A stretch of DNA of 64,000 nt, from NCBI RefSeq assembly GCF_037975245.1, contig NC_092582.1:8992501-9056500 (forward strand). The letters are read 5' to 3'. The notes under the pieces are model-generated. The model was not told the DNA's origin. It did no database searches and was given only the letters and a program-made list of their open reading frames with translations. Of this stretch, positions 24,901-45,580 are shown piece by piece. The stretch's first letter is position 1, and the number at the start of each line of letters is the position of its first letter. The position numbers were made by a program, and so were the translations under genes. The DNA is from Apostichopus japonicus. Lineage: Eukaryota > Echinodermata > Holothuroidea > Aspidochirotida > Stichopodidae.

Positions 24901-26555
24901 AGCATCCAACGAAAGTTTTACTACCAGGCTTCTCCAACAGGTGACGGTTTTGTACTAGAATATTAATTTCATAGTAATATATAGCGACGATATCCTCAAC
25001 ATTTGGGGCTTAAAGTTATTGATCGTCGATAAATTCATAAATGTTTGTACTGTTCACATTTCTGATGTAGGACAAGTATTTGAGGATGTGGCAATTTACT
25101 CACAGCGATCCAAGGACCTTAAGATGGCTGAAATAATCATCTGTGTATTACTGCTTTGTTATACAAGGCCTTCATCGCATATTGAGTCCTTTCTTTACCA
25201 CTGAGGTCTCTTTGCATTATTGCAGTTACTATCATCGATCACAACTTTTTTTTTCTGACTTTATCGATGACTTGAATTGCACACATTTCTATTCTTACAA
25301 AGAATGTGTTTTCATGAAACTGTTGCTTCAGTACATTGAAATAAGGTTACAAACAGGATCTGGCTACAGCAAGGCTCATGGTTCTATATGTAAGTCTCAA
25401 CTAGTCTTCAAAAGATATTCATTTTGCATTCCTTGACACGTCTTTCATTTTTGCATTCGCAGACGCCATCATCTACCGAGAGCCGAAAGTCTTGGGAGTT
25501 TGTCGATGTTAACATCAACCCTCCTGTCAGAAGCTTCGTTATTGAGATGAAGAAAAGTCGACCAAACCTGGGTATTGCGGTAGAGGGCGGTGCTGGCACT
25601 AGGCAGCCTCTTCCTAAGATTATTAAGATCCAGGTAAAAGGAAACTTCCTACATTCTGTTTTAAATTAAAAGCAAATAGGGATATTTTTAAGTTTCTGTA
25701 AGGAAGCATAACTGTTAACGACATTAGTTTTCGGACTATTCCTTTAAAGTGAATACTGTCACAGTCATCAATTTCCAAATTCCCAGCATGTGTTCAATGT
25801 CACAGCCAAATTAACATGTGGTATGAAACACCACATGTTTACACATGCTACCAATTTTTCACAGGCTTGTAATCTATGTGGTGTGGGTATATTCACTTGC
25901 TGCAAGCTTCCCATAGGCTCACATACTATGTGATGTGTGGTATATTACACACACTGCAGTTTACTTGCATACACAAATTTGTGTGAGGTGTGATTTTTCT
26001 CACATACTCCCACACTCCCAGAGTTTAACTATAAATCACATGTACACATTCTGGGATGTGTGGGAAGACTACCTTATATTCTGCAAACTAATCACACTAT
26101 TTGTGTTCAAAATGATTTGTGGGAGTGGTAGTTTCAATCATGTTAAAGAAGTGCCCATAGGCTGTCAATGTTTTATGTCGTCTCTCTCTCTAAGTTCATT
26201 TATAGCCTTCTGCTATGTATGGGTATGATGTGCATACTGTAGGTCTGTACTTATGTCTTCTCTCTCTCTTAGTTCATATATATCCTTCTTCTATGTATTG
26301 GTAAGAGATGCATACTGTAGGTCTGTACTGACTGAGTCTCCGTTATGATTCTCTCCTACACAGCCAGGAGGATCTGCGCACACTAGCAGCAGTTTGATTG
26401 TCGGTCATGTGATCATCTCGGTGAACGGGAGAGACCTGCGTGGCCTGAATCACCAGCAGGCAACAAGGATCATTGCTGAAGAATTCAAAAATAAGAAAGT
26501 TCAAAGTTTGGCCTTCCTGGTGGTTGATAGTAATAAGTACAAGTTGTTGTACTGA
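6216..26555 (+). CDS. WHRN: Whirlin orthologue, HN-PDZ-PDZ-HN-PDZ scaffold protein (14 coding exons)
   Basis: Joining 6216-6956, 11430-11639, 13434-13559, 14157-14322, 16441-16547, 18545-18760, 19109-19204, 20958-21137, 21749-22032, 22767-22929, 23741-23815, 24446-24940, 25463-25633 and 26364-26555 gives an uninterrupted 1073-residue protein. All introns are GT-AG and phases agree at every junction. Domain order is HN1 (about 28-107), PDZ1 (about 180-263), PDZ2 (about 318-400), HN2 (about 465-554), a Ser/Pro/charged linker with SEDSGVD, and PDZ3 (about 975-1068). This is the vertebrate whirlin layout; human whirlin is about 907 residues, the extra length here being mostly linker. Diagnostic matches include YTWVDPQGRS after PDZ1, LGIYITGVDP in PDZ2 and GTRQPLP in PDZ3. 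Whirlin organises stereocilia tips and the periciliary complex by binding usherin, ADGRV1 and myosin XV in vertebrates; the role here is inferred. Confidence 0.93.
8993..9066. repeat. Two-copy tandem repeat with G run
   Basis: A unit of about 33-35 bp reading GGTCTGTGTTCTGTCATTAG, then ACTCA and a G run, occurs twice in a row and a third copy starts (GGTCTGTG). It lies in whirlin intron 1. Confidence 0.7.
10449..10665. repeat. Inverted pair of tRNA-SINE-like elements
   Basis: The left half (about 10449-10545, +) shares with the SINE at 44184 the order CATATAAAGC, GGAGGCCC and GGATTTTCCAACTCACT. The right half (about 10550-10665, -) reads, on the minus strand, GGTTCCAATCC (a tRNA B-box), GGTGGGAGCTGGG, a T run, TTCACTGTTCTAGATTTTCA and ACTCACTACGATAT. 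The two halves meet tail to tail at an ATATATAT centre. The left copy appears to lack the A-box end. Confidence 0.65.
11430..11639 (+). CDS. WHRN: Whirlin exon 2: end of PDZ1 and linker
   Basis: Acceptor CCAATTCAG ends at 11429; donor GTAACT starts at 11640; phase 0 on both sides; 70 codons. It encodes the end of PDZ1 (VLKAARSLVLYVQSVGRVPG) and the whirlin-specific stretch YTWVDPQGRSVSPPP. The following intron (11640-13433) contains a retroelement tail. Confidence 0.92.
13047..13409 (-). mobile_element. Penelope-like retroelement tail with 12-bp target-site duplication
   Basis: The direct repeat TGTTTCTATGTT occurs at 13035-13046 and 13410-13421, exactly flanking this 363-bp insert. Read on the minus strand, the insert ends with GGATAAGCAGTTTGCTTAAA and a TTTTATTTTATTTTT tail. 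Upstream of that it has AGAAGATCCTGCTAG, ATCGAAACATC and CAGGCCAACTTAC. The same family occurs at 27695-27884 and 36881-36975. The assignment to Penelope-like elements rests on the hammerhead-like CTGAAGA/GAAAC core (here degenerate, TTGAAGA) and is tentative. The insert sits only 24 nt upstream of exon 3 of whirlin. Confidence 0.7.
13434..13559 (+). CDS. WHRN: Whirlin exon 3: first half of PDZ2
   Basis: Acceptor ATCTGTCAG ends at 13433; donor GTTTGT starts at 13560; 42 codons, phase 0. It encodes the first half of PDZ2 with loop SLGLMIRGG and GLGIYITGVDP. The donor is a less common GTTTGT. The acceptor pyrimidine tract overlaps the right-hand target duplication of the retroelement. Confidence 0.93.
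14157..14322 (+). CDS. WHRN: Whirlin exon 4: second half of PDZ2
   Basis: Acceptor CCGATAG ends at 14156; donor GTATGT starts at 14323; phase 0 in, phase 1 out. It encodes VGDQIIDVN, the alpha-B helix of PDZ2 and the conserved PYARTTVDRTQWL. The 2.1-kb intron that follows (14323-16440) has no recognised element apart from a short G run near 15301. Confidence 0.93.
16441..16547 (+). CDS. WHRN: Whirlin exon 5: acidic linker
   Basis: Acceptor AATAATATAG ends at 16440; donor GTGACA starts at 16548; phase 1 in, phase 0 out. It encodes about 36 residues rich in Asp/Glu (DPDEEDSDEENESLDEK). No domain. The exon is predicted mainly from phase agreement with both neighbours and its composition. The next intron (16548-18544) ends in a run of C before the acceptor. 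Confidence 0.8.
18545..18760 (+). CDS. WHRN: Whirlin exon 6: first part of HN2
   Basis: Acceptor CATACAG ends at 18544 after a C-rich tract; donor GTGAGG starts at 18761; 72 codons, phase 0. It encodes the start of the second HN domain, with VIEEQARYFLNENEKGTMMF matching the human LLEEQARHLLNEQEHATMAY region. Confidence 0.93.
19109..19204 (+). CDS. WHRN: Whirlin exon 7: end of HN2
   Basis: Acceptor CTTTCCAG ends at 19108; donor GTATGA starts at 19205; 32 codons, phase 0. It encodes FSLLSEIRSFINARDIDRYD, closely matching the human whirlin HN2 end. The following 1.75-kb intron has no recognised element. Confidence 0.93.
20958..21137 (+). CDS. WHRN: Whirlin exon 8: linker
   Basis: Acceptor TTTTATAG ends at 20957; donor GTAAGG starts at 21138; 60 codons, phase 0. 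It encodes a charged helix-like stretch (residues 555-580) and then a Ser/Pro-rich segment ending PPYVPEEPPPNLAL. No named domain; low-complexity linker of whirlin. The intron that follows (21138-21748) holds nothing I recognise. Confidence 0.85.
21749..22032 (+). CDS. WHRN: Whirlin exon 9: linker with SEDSGVD motif
   Basis: Acceptor TTTCTCCAG ends at 21748; donor GTATGT starts at 22033; phase 0 in, phase 2 out. It encodes residues 615-709, including SPSEDSGVD, which matches LSEDSGVD of human whirlin and supports orthology in the otherwise variable linker. The intron 22033-22766 has no recognised element. Confidence 0.9.
22767..22929 (+). CDS. WHRN: Whirlin exon 10: linker
   Basis: Acceptor TCTTTACAG ends at 22766; donor GTAAGC starts at 22930; phase 2 in, phase 0 out. 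It encodes a Ser/Pro/Arg-rich stretch (residues 709-763). No domain. The following intron holds a minisatellite. Confidence 0.82.
22971..23385. repeat. 21-bp minisatellite in whirlin intron 10
   Basis: Fifteen tandem copies of a 21-bp unit, consensus AACAAAACRATGTGACACCA plus T, run in strict register from 22971 to about 23285. Several degenerate, irregularly spaced copies continue to about 23385. Because 21 is a multiple of three, the minus strand stays open in several frames and gives spurious repeated peptides. The array begins 41 nt after the exon 10 donor. Confidence 0.95.
23741..23815 (+). CDS. WHRN: Whirlin exon 11: short linker exon
   Basis: Acceptor TGATTTACAG ends at 23740; donor GTAAGT starts at 23816; 25 codons, phase 0. 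It encodes a Ser/Arg-rich stretch. The support is good splice sites and phase agreement; there is no domain. Confidence 0.78.
24446..24940 (+). CDS. WHRN: Whirlin exon 12: long charged linker
   Basis: The acceptor after CTCTTTTGAAG (intron ends 24445) is the only AG nearby that keeps phase 0 with exon 11. The donor GTGACG starts at 24941. The 165 codons encode a Ser/Lys/Asp/Glu-rich linker with an acidic run (EAKEEEEEPK). The open frame extends upstream of the acceptor, so the exact start is less sure than the end. The intron 24941-25462 has no recognised element. Confidence 0.85.
25463..25633 (+). CDS. WHRN: Whirlin exon 13: first half of PDZ3
   Basis: Acceptor GCATTCGCAG ends at 25462; donor GTAAAA starts at 25634; 57 codons, phase 0. 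It encodes KKSRPNLGIAVEGGAGTRQP and LPKIIKIQ, close to the human PDZ3 (KKSAATLGIAIEGGANTRQPLPRIVTIQ region). Confidence 0.94.
25634..26363 (+). other. Whirlin intron 13 with a two-copy tandem repeat
   Basis: It contains a perfect-looking short inverted repeat (AACATGTGGT / ACCACATGTT, 25813-25839). It also has a tandem duplication of about 78 bp (26173-26250 and 26251-26330; shared TCTCTCTCT, AGTTCAT, CATACTGTAGGTCTGTACT) just upstream of the exon 14 acceptor. Confidence 0.7.
26364..26555 (+). CDS. WHRN: Whirlin exon 14: end of PDZ3 and stop codon
   Basis: Acceptor CCTACACAG ends at 26363; 63 codons and a TGA stop at 26553-26555. It encodes GGSAHTSSSLIVGHVIISVN and the helix HQQATRIIAEEFKNKK of PDZ3. 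The C-terminus is KYKLLY. Confidence 0.94.
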   Translation, partial: PGGSAHTSSSLIVGHVIISVNGRDLRGLNHQQATRIIAEEFKNKKVQSLAFLVVDSNKYKLLY

Positions 26556-26592
26556 ATGAGACTGAATGAGAAGAGTTGGAAGGTAAAGTTAA

Positions 26593-26717
26593 CGAGGATA
26601 TGAGGGTACCTGGTCATTGAAAATCAACAAAGGAGTAAGGTATTGTGTCAATTAGGAAAGGATATGAGGGTACCTGGTCATTGAAAATCACAAAGGAGGA
26701 AGGTATTGTGTAAAATA
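26593..26717. repeat. Tandem duplication in whirlin 3' UTR
   Basis: Two adjacent copies of about 62 bp share GGATATGAGGGTACCTGGTC, ATTGAAAATCA and AAGGTATTGTGT. They begin about 40 nt after the whirlin stop codon, so they are probably transcribed. They differ by a few substitutions and a 1-nt indel. Confidence 0.85.
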
Positions 26718-27694
26718 GGAAAGCTTGCAGCAGCTGCAAACTCCACTGCAGCAATGCTGCGGCAACATGAAACAATAGAAATTACCTCAGCAGACCAGCT
26801 GCAGTGGTCAATACTGTGTGAAACTGCACACCACAAAGTGTTACATTCTATGCAGTCTGGCCACTGGATGCTTCAGTGCCCTTGGCATCCAATTTAGACA
26901 CAGTGCTTCACATATCATCTCCCTTCAGTTTTTGAAAAGGATAGGATCTTTGCTTTTGATTAGGTCAACTCCCCCCCAGTCCATTTTTTTCTCATTTAGT
27001 AAACTGTTGAAAATTGTGAGTTCATAAGTTTATTCCAAAATATTTTGTGAAAAGTTGGATATATATACAGAATTGGGGTTTCACTCAGAAATAAAACAAA
27101 ATACAATTGTATTGTTGGAGGAAGGGGGGGGGTAGGTTGTTTAAAGGTAGTTGAAATTGTCCGTTTAATGAAAATATATTTTATTTTAATTCCAAATAAA
27201 TTGGAATGGATAAGTGATTATTTTTTGTTGTTTTTTTGTTCGCTGTACAGTTTAAGTCAAATTAAAAATTATTCAATATATAGTAGTTATTCAAAGCATT
27301 TACTCTTCATTAATAAATATCGTTAAATTTTAATCAAATATACCATTTTTGGCAGATACAATAAATACTAACAAGAGGGCTGATTGTTTGAGAGGCTGAA
27401 AACTATTTATCTCTTTTAAGTCATCTAGGAGCTACATAGACAGTATAGTTATGGAACGTGGCAATTATTATCATTGGAATATGCAGAGTTACTATTTTTG
27501 TATTTCAATTTTTTTTTCTCAAAACCTTGATAAACTTGACCATAACAGGATACATTGATCCTTGTGAGTCACATGCTAAGCCATTGGTCGACAAAAGGTG
27601 GGCTACGACCCGAAAGGGGGTTGTGATAGTTGCAAGAACTTTACGCAAAATTTTTAGAGAAGTAATAAAATATTCTGTGGAAATTTCAATGTGT

Positions 27695-27884
27695 AAAAGT
27701 AAGTTGGCCTGAAGTTTCGATCCTAGCAGGATCTTCTTCAGAGGCTAAATGACAAGTGATTTGTCATTTAGCCTCTGAAGAAGATCCTGCTAGGATCGAA
27801 ACGTCAGGCCAACTTACTTTTGCACATTGTATTACACAGGCTCTCTAGTGGATAAGCAGTTTGTTAACAGTTTGATTTTATTTT
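27695..27884 (+). mobile_element. Fold-back copy of the Penelope-type tail with 15-bp target-site duplication
   Basis: The direct repeat GAAATTTCAATGTGT lies at 27680-27694 and 27885-27899. Inside, two arms of about 65-70 nt (about 27690-27755 and 27761-27829) are inverted copies separated by only GTGAT. The right arm continues into GGATAAGCAGTTTGTTAACA and a T-rich end. Each arm holds GAAGATCCTGCTAGGATC; the right arm reads CTGAAGA at 27775-27781 and GAAAC at 27798-27802, a hammerhead-like core. An inverted 5' end inside a clean target duplication is the signature of twin-primed retrotransposition. Confidence 0.8.
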
Positions 27885-29861
27885 GAAATTTCAATGTGTT
27901 ACACATATACATGTCACAGACCAGGTTACATTTGGCAGTGATGTTACATGTTGCAAGACCAAATACATGTTAGGAACTAATAAACTGAGTTATTTAGGTA
28001 AGGGTCGTTTACTTTGTGTTTACACAGTAAAATTATTTATCATCACCTTGAGCCGTATCCTTGATACTTGACCCGTGTACTTTTTTTTTCTTCTCCATAT
28101 CCATCGGTTTTCGGAACGTGTGCTTTGTGTATTGTAGTAGGAAATGTATTCATTTCATAAGAGTATAGTATATATAATTTAATATATAATTATATAATTT
28201 TTTTTTTTTTTTTTTTTTTTTTTTCAAACAACACACACTTAACAAAAATATGCTGTCGTGTTTTAACCATCAGAGTGGAGTTACACCAAACTGGGCATTT
28301 TCATATCCATCATATCATCTTTGGCTATACAGTGAACCTATCAAAAACCTTGTGCCTTTATTCTGTCACGACTGTCTTAACAGCTTTTCTAAATTTGTCA
28401 TATTCAGTTCAGATACTTCTTTTAGATTTTTATCACAATTTGCCAATTGTTTCTATTCCTTTCTTATTCCGATTTGTGATGAACGTAACACAGACATTCC
28501 TTTCAAATTAAGTTTTTTTGTTTGTTTTTATAACAAAAATAAAAACGTTTTTAGCTGGTACTGATATTTCAAGTAATGGTGCCATCCAGATGTTTTTTTG
28601 TTTTTTTCTTAGAAAACTTTGTTAGCTGATAAAGCTAAAAATTCCTCAAGATTTTGGTTGATTTTCTATATGAGAATTTGTGTCTGAGATCAATGTCAAA
28701 ATATTTAGTTTTTCTAAAAAAAAATTATATAAATATGTACAAATATACAATAAATTAAACCAAATTGATGTGATGATGAATGACCTTGGAACTATTCACC
28801 TTGAGTAATCACCTCCCTGTGCATTCGAAATTTTACCAATATTTACCTTGCTTTTATTCTATCTTTATTTCATGCCATTGTAAATAAAAAGTTACCGTAT
28901 TAAGCTATTTTGTTTCTCTATTTAAATTGTGTAGAAATCTATCATTATGGATTCTAGTAGTCTTGTCTGTACCAATGCAGAAGCTTTTCTCTTTTTTCTC
29001 CTTTTTTTTTTTCTCGCAGCAAAAACTATTCACTGATTGGAGTATATCTAGATAAAATGGAGTATTTATGTGTTTACATTGAGAATTAGATGTAGGATTG
29101 TCACGTACTGGAATAAATTGCCGTGAAATGGATGGCTCAATTACTTTCTCCATCATAAAGCAGCCTACTTAGGCCTGATTAATATAACATCTTTAAACAT
29201 GTACACCTTTTTGGAATCATATAAGTTGATTATTGTCTGCTATTCTCAAAATTGATTTTCAATAGAGATGTTATAATTGATTGGTTAAATAATTAGGGGT
29301 GCATTGCCTTTGAGGACTGTAAAACTGAAAGCTGGTGATGAAAGCTCATGGTATAGAGTTAACATAAAGACAAAAAGATTTTCCACAAATATCGTCATAT
29401 TTTATGTCAAAGATCTGTCTAGTTTTCGACAAATTTTTACCATATGTAGTATATCAGTAGAATATTTTTCTTTCTTCATTTTTAAGATCGCTGTTCAGGT
29501 CGATGTAACCGACCAATTGCCCCCTCCCCAAAAAAAATCTAACTTTCAAGTTGACTATACAGATAGAATAGAGGATACATGCGTAGGGTACGGAGGAATG
29601 GTTTTATTTTTTGTTCAGTACATTCTTCTTGTTTTCTTGAAGTGTTATCATTCTGAATGCCCCCACATAGGCTAGAAAGTCTGTTAATGGTCACCTATTA
29701 GCTACTGAACTGAGGGTTGGATGTAAAAGAGAGGCTTTAATAACCTACAAACGAACTTTATTTGGACAACAGGTTTCTTTATTCTTCTTACTATTTCTCT
29801 GTACTAGATTTCTCAGTATATCTTCTACCTTTTTATTTGCAAAATGTCCTTAGAGTTTTTT

Positions 29862-29904
29862 GGGGGGGGGGGGGGGAATGGGCGGAATGGGGTGGGGGTG
29901 GGGG
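29862..29904. repeat. G-rich tract with quadruplex potential
   Basis: A run of 15 G is followed by GGCGG, GGGG, GGGGG and GGGGG blocks within 45 nt. Intergenic. Potential only; such runs are also sites of sequencing error. Confidence 0.6.
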
Positions 29905-31778
29905 CATTTATTCACTCAGTGGGCAGCTAGCGATATGTAGATGAAATAATGCAAGAATCATTTCTTCTGTTGTTTTGTTAGTATAAAGTGTGCTGTAATT
30001 CTATCTACGGTAGTGCTTAATGACCATAATTCAGTGATACATAGCTGTGTAATATTACTCCATTTGCAACCAACGGATTTGCAACTTTAAATTTAACGTC
30101 AAAAGATCTGTTGTTTGAAGTGCTGTTTTCCAGCGAAGATATTTGAGAATTTTGTTTCTTATATTACCTTGTGCTGATTGTGTCTGGGGAGAATGGAATG
30201 GAGATGAAGGTTAGGGAGAAATTCAGCAAAGGTAATACCACAGACAGGTTAGTATATGTTACCTAACACGCTACTGGTCCTGATAATTCCTTATGATAAA
30301 CGTTTCTTAATGTACAGTTATATATCATTGTTTGGACAAATTTCCTTCTTCATTTTCTTGCGCAATAAATCTTGAATGCTAAAACCTATGAGGCTGATGG
30401 ATGAATAAAGCATTCCTTTACTTTGTGAAATATGAAAATGAATGTGTTTGCCTCTCTTTTTTTTTCTTTTCTTTTTTAAAGACAAAGTCATAGACAGTTG
30501 GATAATTTCCTCCCACTTAACCCCCTAGCTACCCAAAGGTGGTGAAATTTAGAAGCTAAGGCCTCTCGTGGTGTGGAACATCCTTCAAAGAGTGTATTAA
30601 CCAACTATGACACTCAAGTATTACTCATGGACTTGTGTTTACTGGTGTCATTTCTTAAAGATATTTTTACGGAATGGCAAAGTTCGGCTTCCATCGCATA
30701 AGTTCAATACCCTCCGACGTCGTGTGGTTTATGTTGACTCGATAAAGTGTGTGGGTATATATATATATAAAATGCCTATATATTACCTGTTCAAATTGGT
30801 CCATTCTTCATATAACCATGTAGAAGTCGTACAGTGATATGGAAAAGCGGGGTATGTGTAGAAGAAAAGTCCATCTGCAAAATCCGTTCTAGTTTAGTAA
30901 GCATTATTTATGGTAAAGACGTGTATATACGGGAATTAATTAATGCTGAAATGAAAGTTAAAAATAAACCGAACGAAAAGAGAGAAATAAATAGGAATGT
31001 GTATGTATCTGCAAAGCGAAAATGTGTTGGGAGTGGGGAGGTGGAACCAACTAAAAAGTAAGAAACATATATTGCAATGATATTATAAGAAATTGCGTAA
31101 CGTGACTTAAGCATGCAAAACAACACATCCCCACCGAAACCATACATGTTATTATGTATGGCCCTGCTCCTAACATAAGCGGTTTGATGTGGTAAACAAG
31201 CTTTGGTGACTAAAAAAAAAAATAACCTTAACTGTGCAATTTGACAGATTTGTGCTACAAACATTCATTCAGCACGAATATTACTGGAGTATTTCGTCAT
31301 CATCAATCCTAAAGGATTTTCATGCCCCAACAAAAACGTATTGTGAGCTATTTAGGAAGTTCCCACCCTTTTCCCTTTCTCAAATCCTTTTAGTTATATT
31401 TCAATACGTTTGTTGCCTGCGATAATCCCTTTGAATTTACCCCGAACAGACAGGTCACGCACAGGTAAACTTTATGCCTATGGTCTGATAGTTCTTTTAT
31501 AGTAGTTGCTTTGCAATTTCGCTTTACAAACTTCACTATAAATAAAATCTATGCTTTCGAAAAATATACCTCTTTTCTTTTCAAAATAGGTTGCGTAGAC
31601 TGTACGGTCTTGTAAATGATAAGAAACTACACATAAATCAGTATTTGTTACATTTCGTTAGTAGTTTGTATATATGCTGCTATGTTGCAGTTTTCATAAA
31701 TCTCTATTTGGTAGTCTCGTCAAGTAGTATAGCACTACACTTAATATATATACTTAATATATATACATACATATATGT

Positions 31779-31784
<6 letters not shown>

Positions 31785-31841
<57 letters not shown>
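31785..31841. repeat. (TA)n microsatellite before the HYR gene start
   Basis: A nearly pure TA tract ends 17 nt upstream of the start codon at 31859, so it lies in the promoter or 5' UTR of the HYR gene. Confidence 0.95.
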
Positions 31842-31842
<1 letters not shown>

Positions 31843-31858
31843 GTAAACAGAATAAAAT

Positions 31859-43935
<12,077 letters not shown>

Positions 43936-44183
43936 TAGGCAAATCTAGCTATGCCGCAAAGGTCATATCTTTCACAGTCACCTAGTCTGTTCAAACTATC
44001 TCTTTCTAGATCCGGCTTTAGAATCGCATATGATTTCGAGTTGGTTAGCATCATGTTAGATCTCTAGAGTAAGGCAAAATATGTCACCAAAAACTGAACT
44101 AGTATTGTTCGATACAGGTGACAAACGCCTACAGTGGAATTACGACCTTCCTTACCGGTTTAGAACCTCTGGACATACAATCA

Positions 44184-44300
44184 GCGTCCATAGCCTAGTG
44201 GTTAGGGTGTCTGCATATAAAGCGGGAGGCCCGGATTCGAAAACCCTTGGCGGCTGGAAGTTTTCTTACTGTTTTGGATTTTCCAACTTACTAATTTCAA
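44184..44300 (+). mobile_element. tRNA-derived SINE
   Basis: The A-box TAGCCTAGTGG (44191-44201) and B-box-like GGATTCGAAAAC (44233-44244) have tRNA spacing. A unique body with GGCTGGAAGTTTTC and TTTTGGATTTTCCAACTTAC follows, then a TA-rich tail. The same body occurs twice, inverted, at 10449-10665. The anticodon arm does not fold as a functional tRNA as far as I can see. Confidence 0.75.
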
Positions 44301-44315
44301 TTATATATATATATT

Positions 44316-44370
<55 letters not shown>

Positions 44371-44431
44371 GTATATATAAATAAATATATATATATGTAT
44401 GTATATATATATATGTATATATATATATATA
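44301..44431. repeat. (TA)n-rich microsatellite
   Basis: TA repeats with TTTATATA interruptions between the SINE and the Penelope-like relic. Confidence 0.95.
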
Positions 44432-44447
44432 CAGGGTTGTTCATTAA

Positions 44448-45139
44448 TTGGAAATCCTGGTGTCCCAAAAGTATAAAATTGCGGTTATTAAGGCTTTACA
44501 TGAACGTGCACGTAGATTGTGTTCGTCGGATTCCTTGTTCGTTCATGAATTGCAATTTATTAGACGTATTTTGAATTTAAATGGTTACCCTAGGAAGTTG
44601 TTACAGGAAGTGGAAAACTATACTTATAAATTAAGAAAACAACTGGGCATGGGTCCTGTAATTAAATTAGATCATGGGGAGACCCAAGTAAATACTGTTT
44701 ATGTTAAATTACCATATTGTGGCCCCAGCAGTGATAAACTCGCTAAGACTTTAGGTAGTTAAATTAAGGGGTTGTGTGTTTTGACAATATACATATCAAA
44801 ATAATTTTTCTGCAAAAGAAAATCTCTGCTCTGTTCAATTTCAAGGATGCTTATAAGTTAGATTATGCCAACAATGTTGTTTATAGGATTAACTGTCCAG
44901 ACTGTGATTCCTTTTATGTCGGAGAAACCAATGGCCGGCTTAAGGATAGGTTCAACGAACATCTGATGAGCTCCTTTGGTGGTCAGAAAGGCGCTATTAA
45001 CCTTCATTGTACTGCGCATAAACATCATCTGCCTACTTTTGTTGACCATTGTGCCACTATTGGTAATGAACCCCAGTGGTTCAGGAGGAAGATTAAAGAG
45101 AGTCTCCTAATAAACGACTTAAATGCTGACCTATTATAG
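44448..45139 (+). pseudogene. Penelope-like element, 3' part: end of reverse transcriptase and GIY-YIG endonuclease, broken
   Basis: The first frame (44448-44762) reads [32 protein letters not shown] and VKLPYCGPSSDKL, the conserved region between reverse transcriptase and endonuclease of Penelope-like elements. A stop (TAA at 44760) and a frameshift follow. The second frame (44774-45139) has VVYRINCPDCDSFYVGETNG, RLKDRFNEHL, CTAHKHH and WFRRKIKESLLI, a GIY-YIG domain with the zinc-type CPDC insert typical of EN+ Penelope-like elements. The 5' part is missing; (TA)n borders the copy. Confidence 0.82.
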
Positions 45140-45347
45140 AAATGTAGCGAGCTACGGGTTGGAGCTATTCTAATCCCTAGTTACTTTTTATTGCTGGTTG
45201 TTCTATTCATCCCTAAGTTAAAAATATTCACTAAAATATTTGCTGGTTGTTCTAATCATTCCTAGTTTAAAAATCACTCATGCTTATCACTATTGTCGTC
45301 CTTGGATGTATATTAGCCCTTGTATTTAATTGATCTTGTACTTTTGC

Positions 45348-45376
45348 CTGACGATGGAGTGGTGACCACTCCGAAA
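45348..45376 (+). ncRNA. Hammerhead-ribozyme-like core in Penelope-like 3' end
   Basis: CTGACGA (45348-45354) and GAAA (45373-45376) are separated by a strong stem (GGAGTGG, loop TGA, CCACTCC), as in hammerhead stem II flanked by the CUGANGA and GAAA boxes. One extra nucleotide sits between CTGACGA and the stem, so activity is doubtful. Penelope-like elements are known to carry hammerhead motifs. I have not verified stems I and III. Confidence 0.45.
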
Positions 45377-45456
45377 TATAGCAGTATATCGTTGTTAAAA
45401 ATATTCGCTTGTTTATCTTTTATATTATCAGTTTGGACCACTACTATTTTTGTATG

Positions 45457-45493
<37 letters not shown>

Positions 45494-45580
45494 ATTTATT
45501 TATTTATATATATATGTATATATATATATTAATATACATATATATATATATATACATAATATAATATAATATATATATAA
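45457..45580. repeat. (TA)n-rich microsatellite
   Basis: TA tract with TTTATT interruptions, immediately before the start of receptor unit 1. Confidence 0.95.

Larger units (their letters stand above)
26718..31858. other. Whirlin 3' UTR/intergenic region to the next gene
   Basis: AATAAA motifs occur near 27087, 27195, 27310 and 27360, any of which could end the whirlin mRNA; the sequence does not decide. The region also holds a fold-back retroelement (27695-27884), a T run of about 26 (28199-28224) and a G-rich tract (29862-29904). No coding exon was recognised; the open frames are short and lack similarity. Confidence 0.6.

Noticed and set aside
30607-31061. Open frames of 75-76 codons upstream of the HYR gene
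   Set aside because: No similarity, no splice or promoter context; expected by chance in this length of A+T-rich DNA.
44191-44244. Possible functional tRNA gene
   Set aside because: A- and B-boxes are present, but the acceptor and anticodon stems do not pair convincingly and a SINE body follows.
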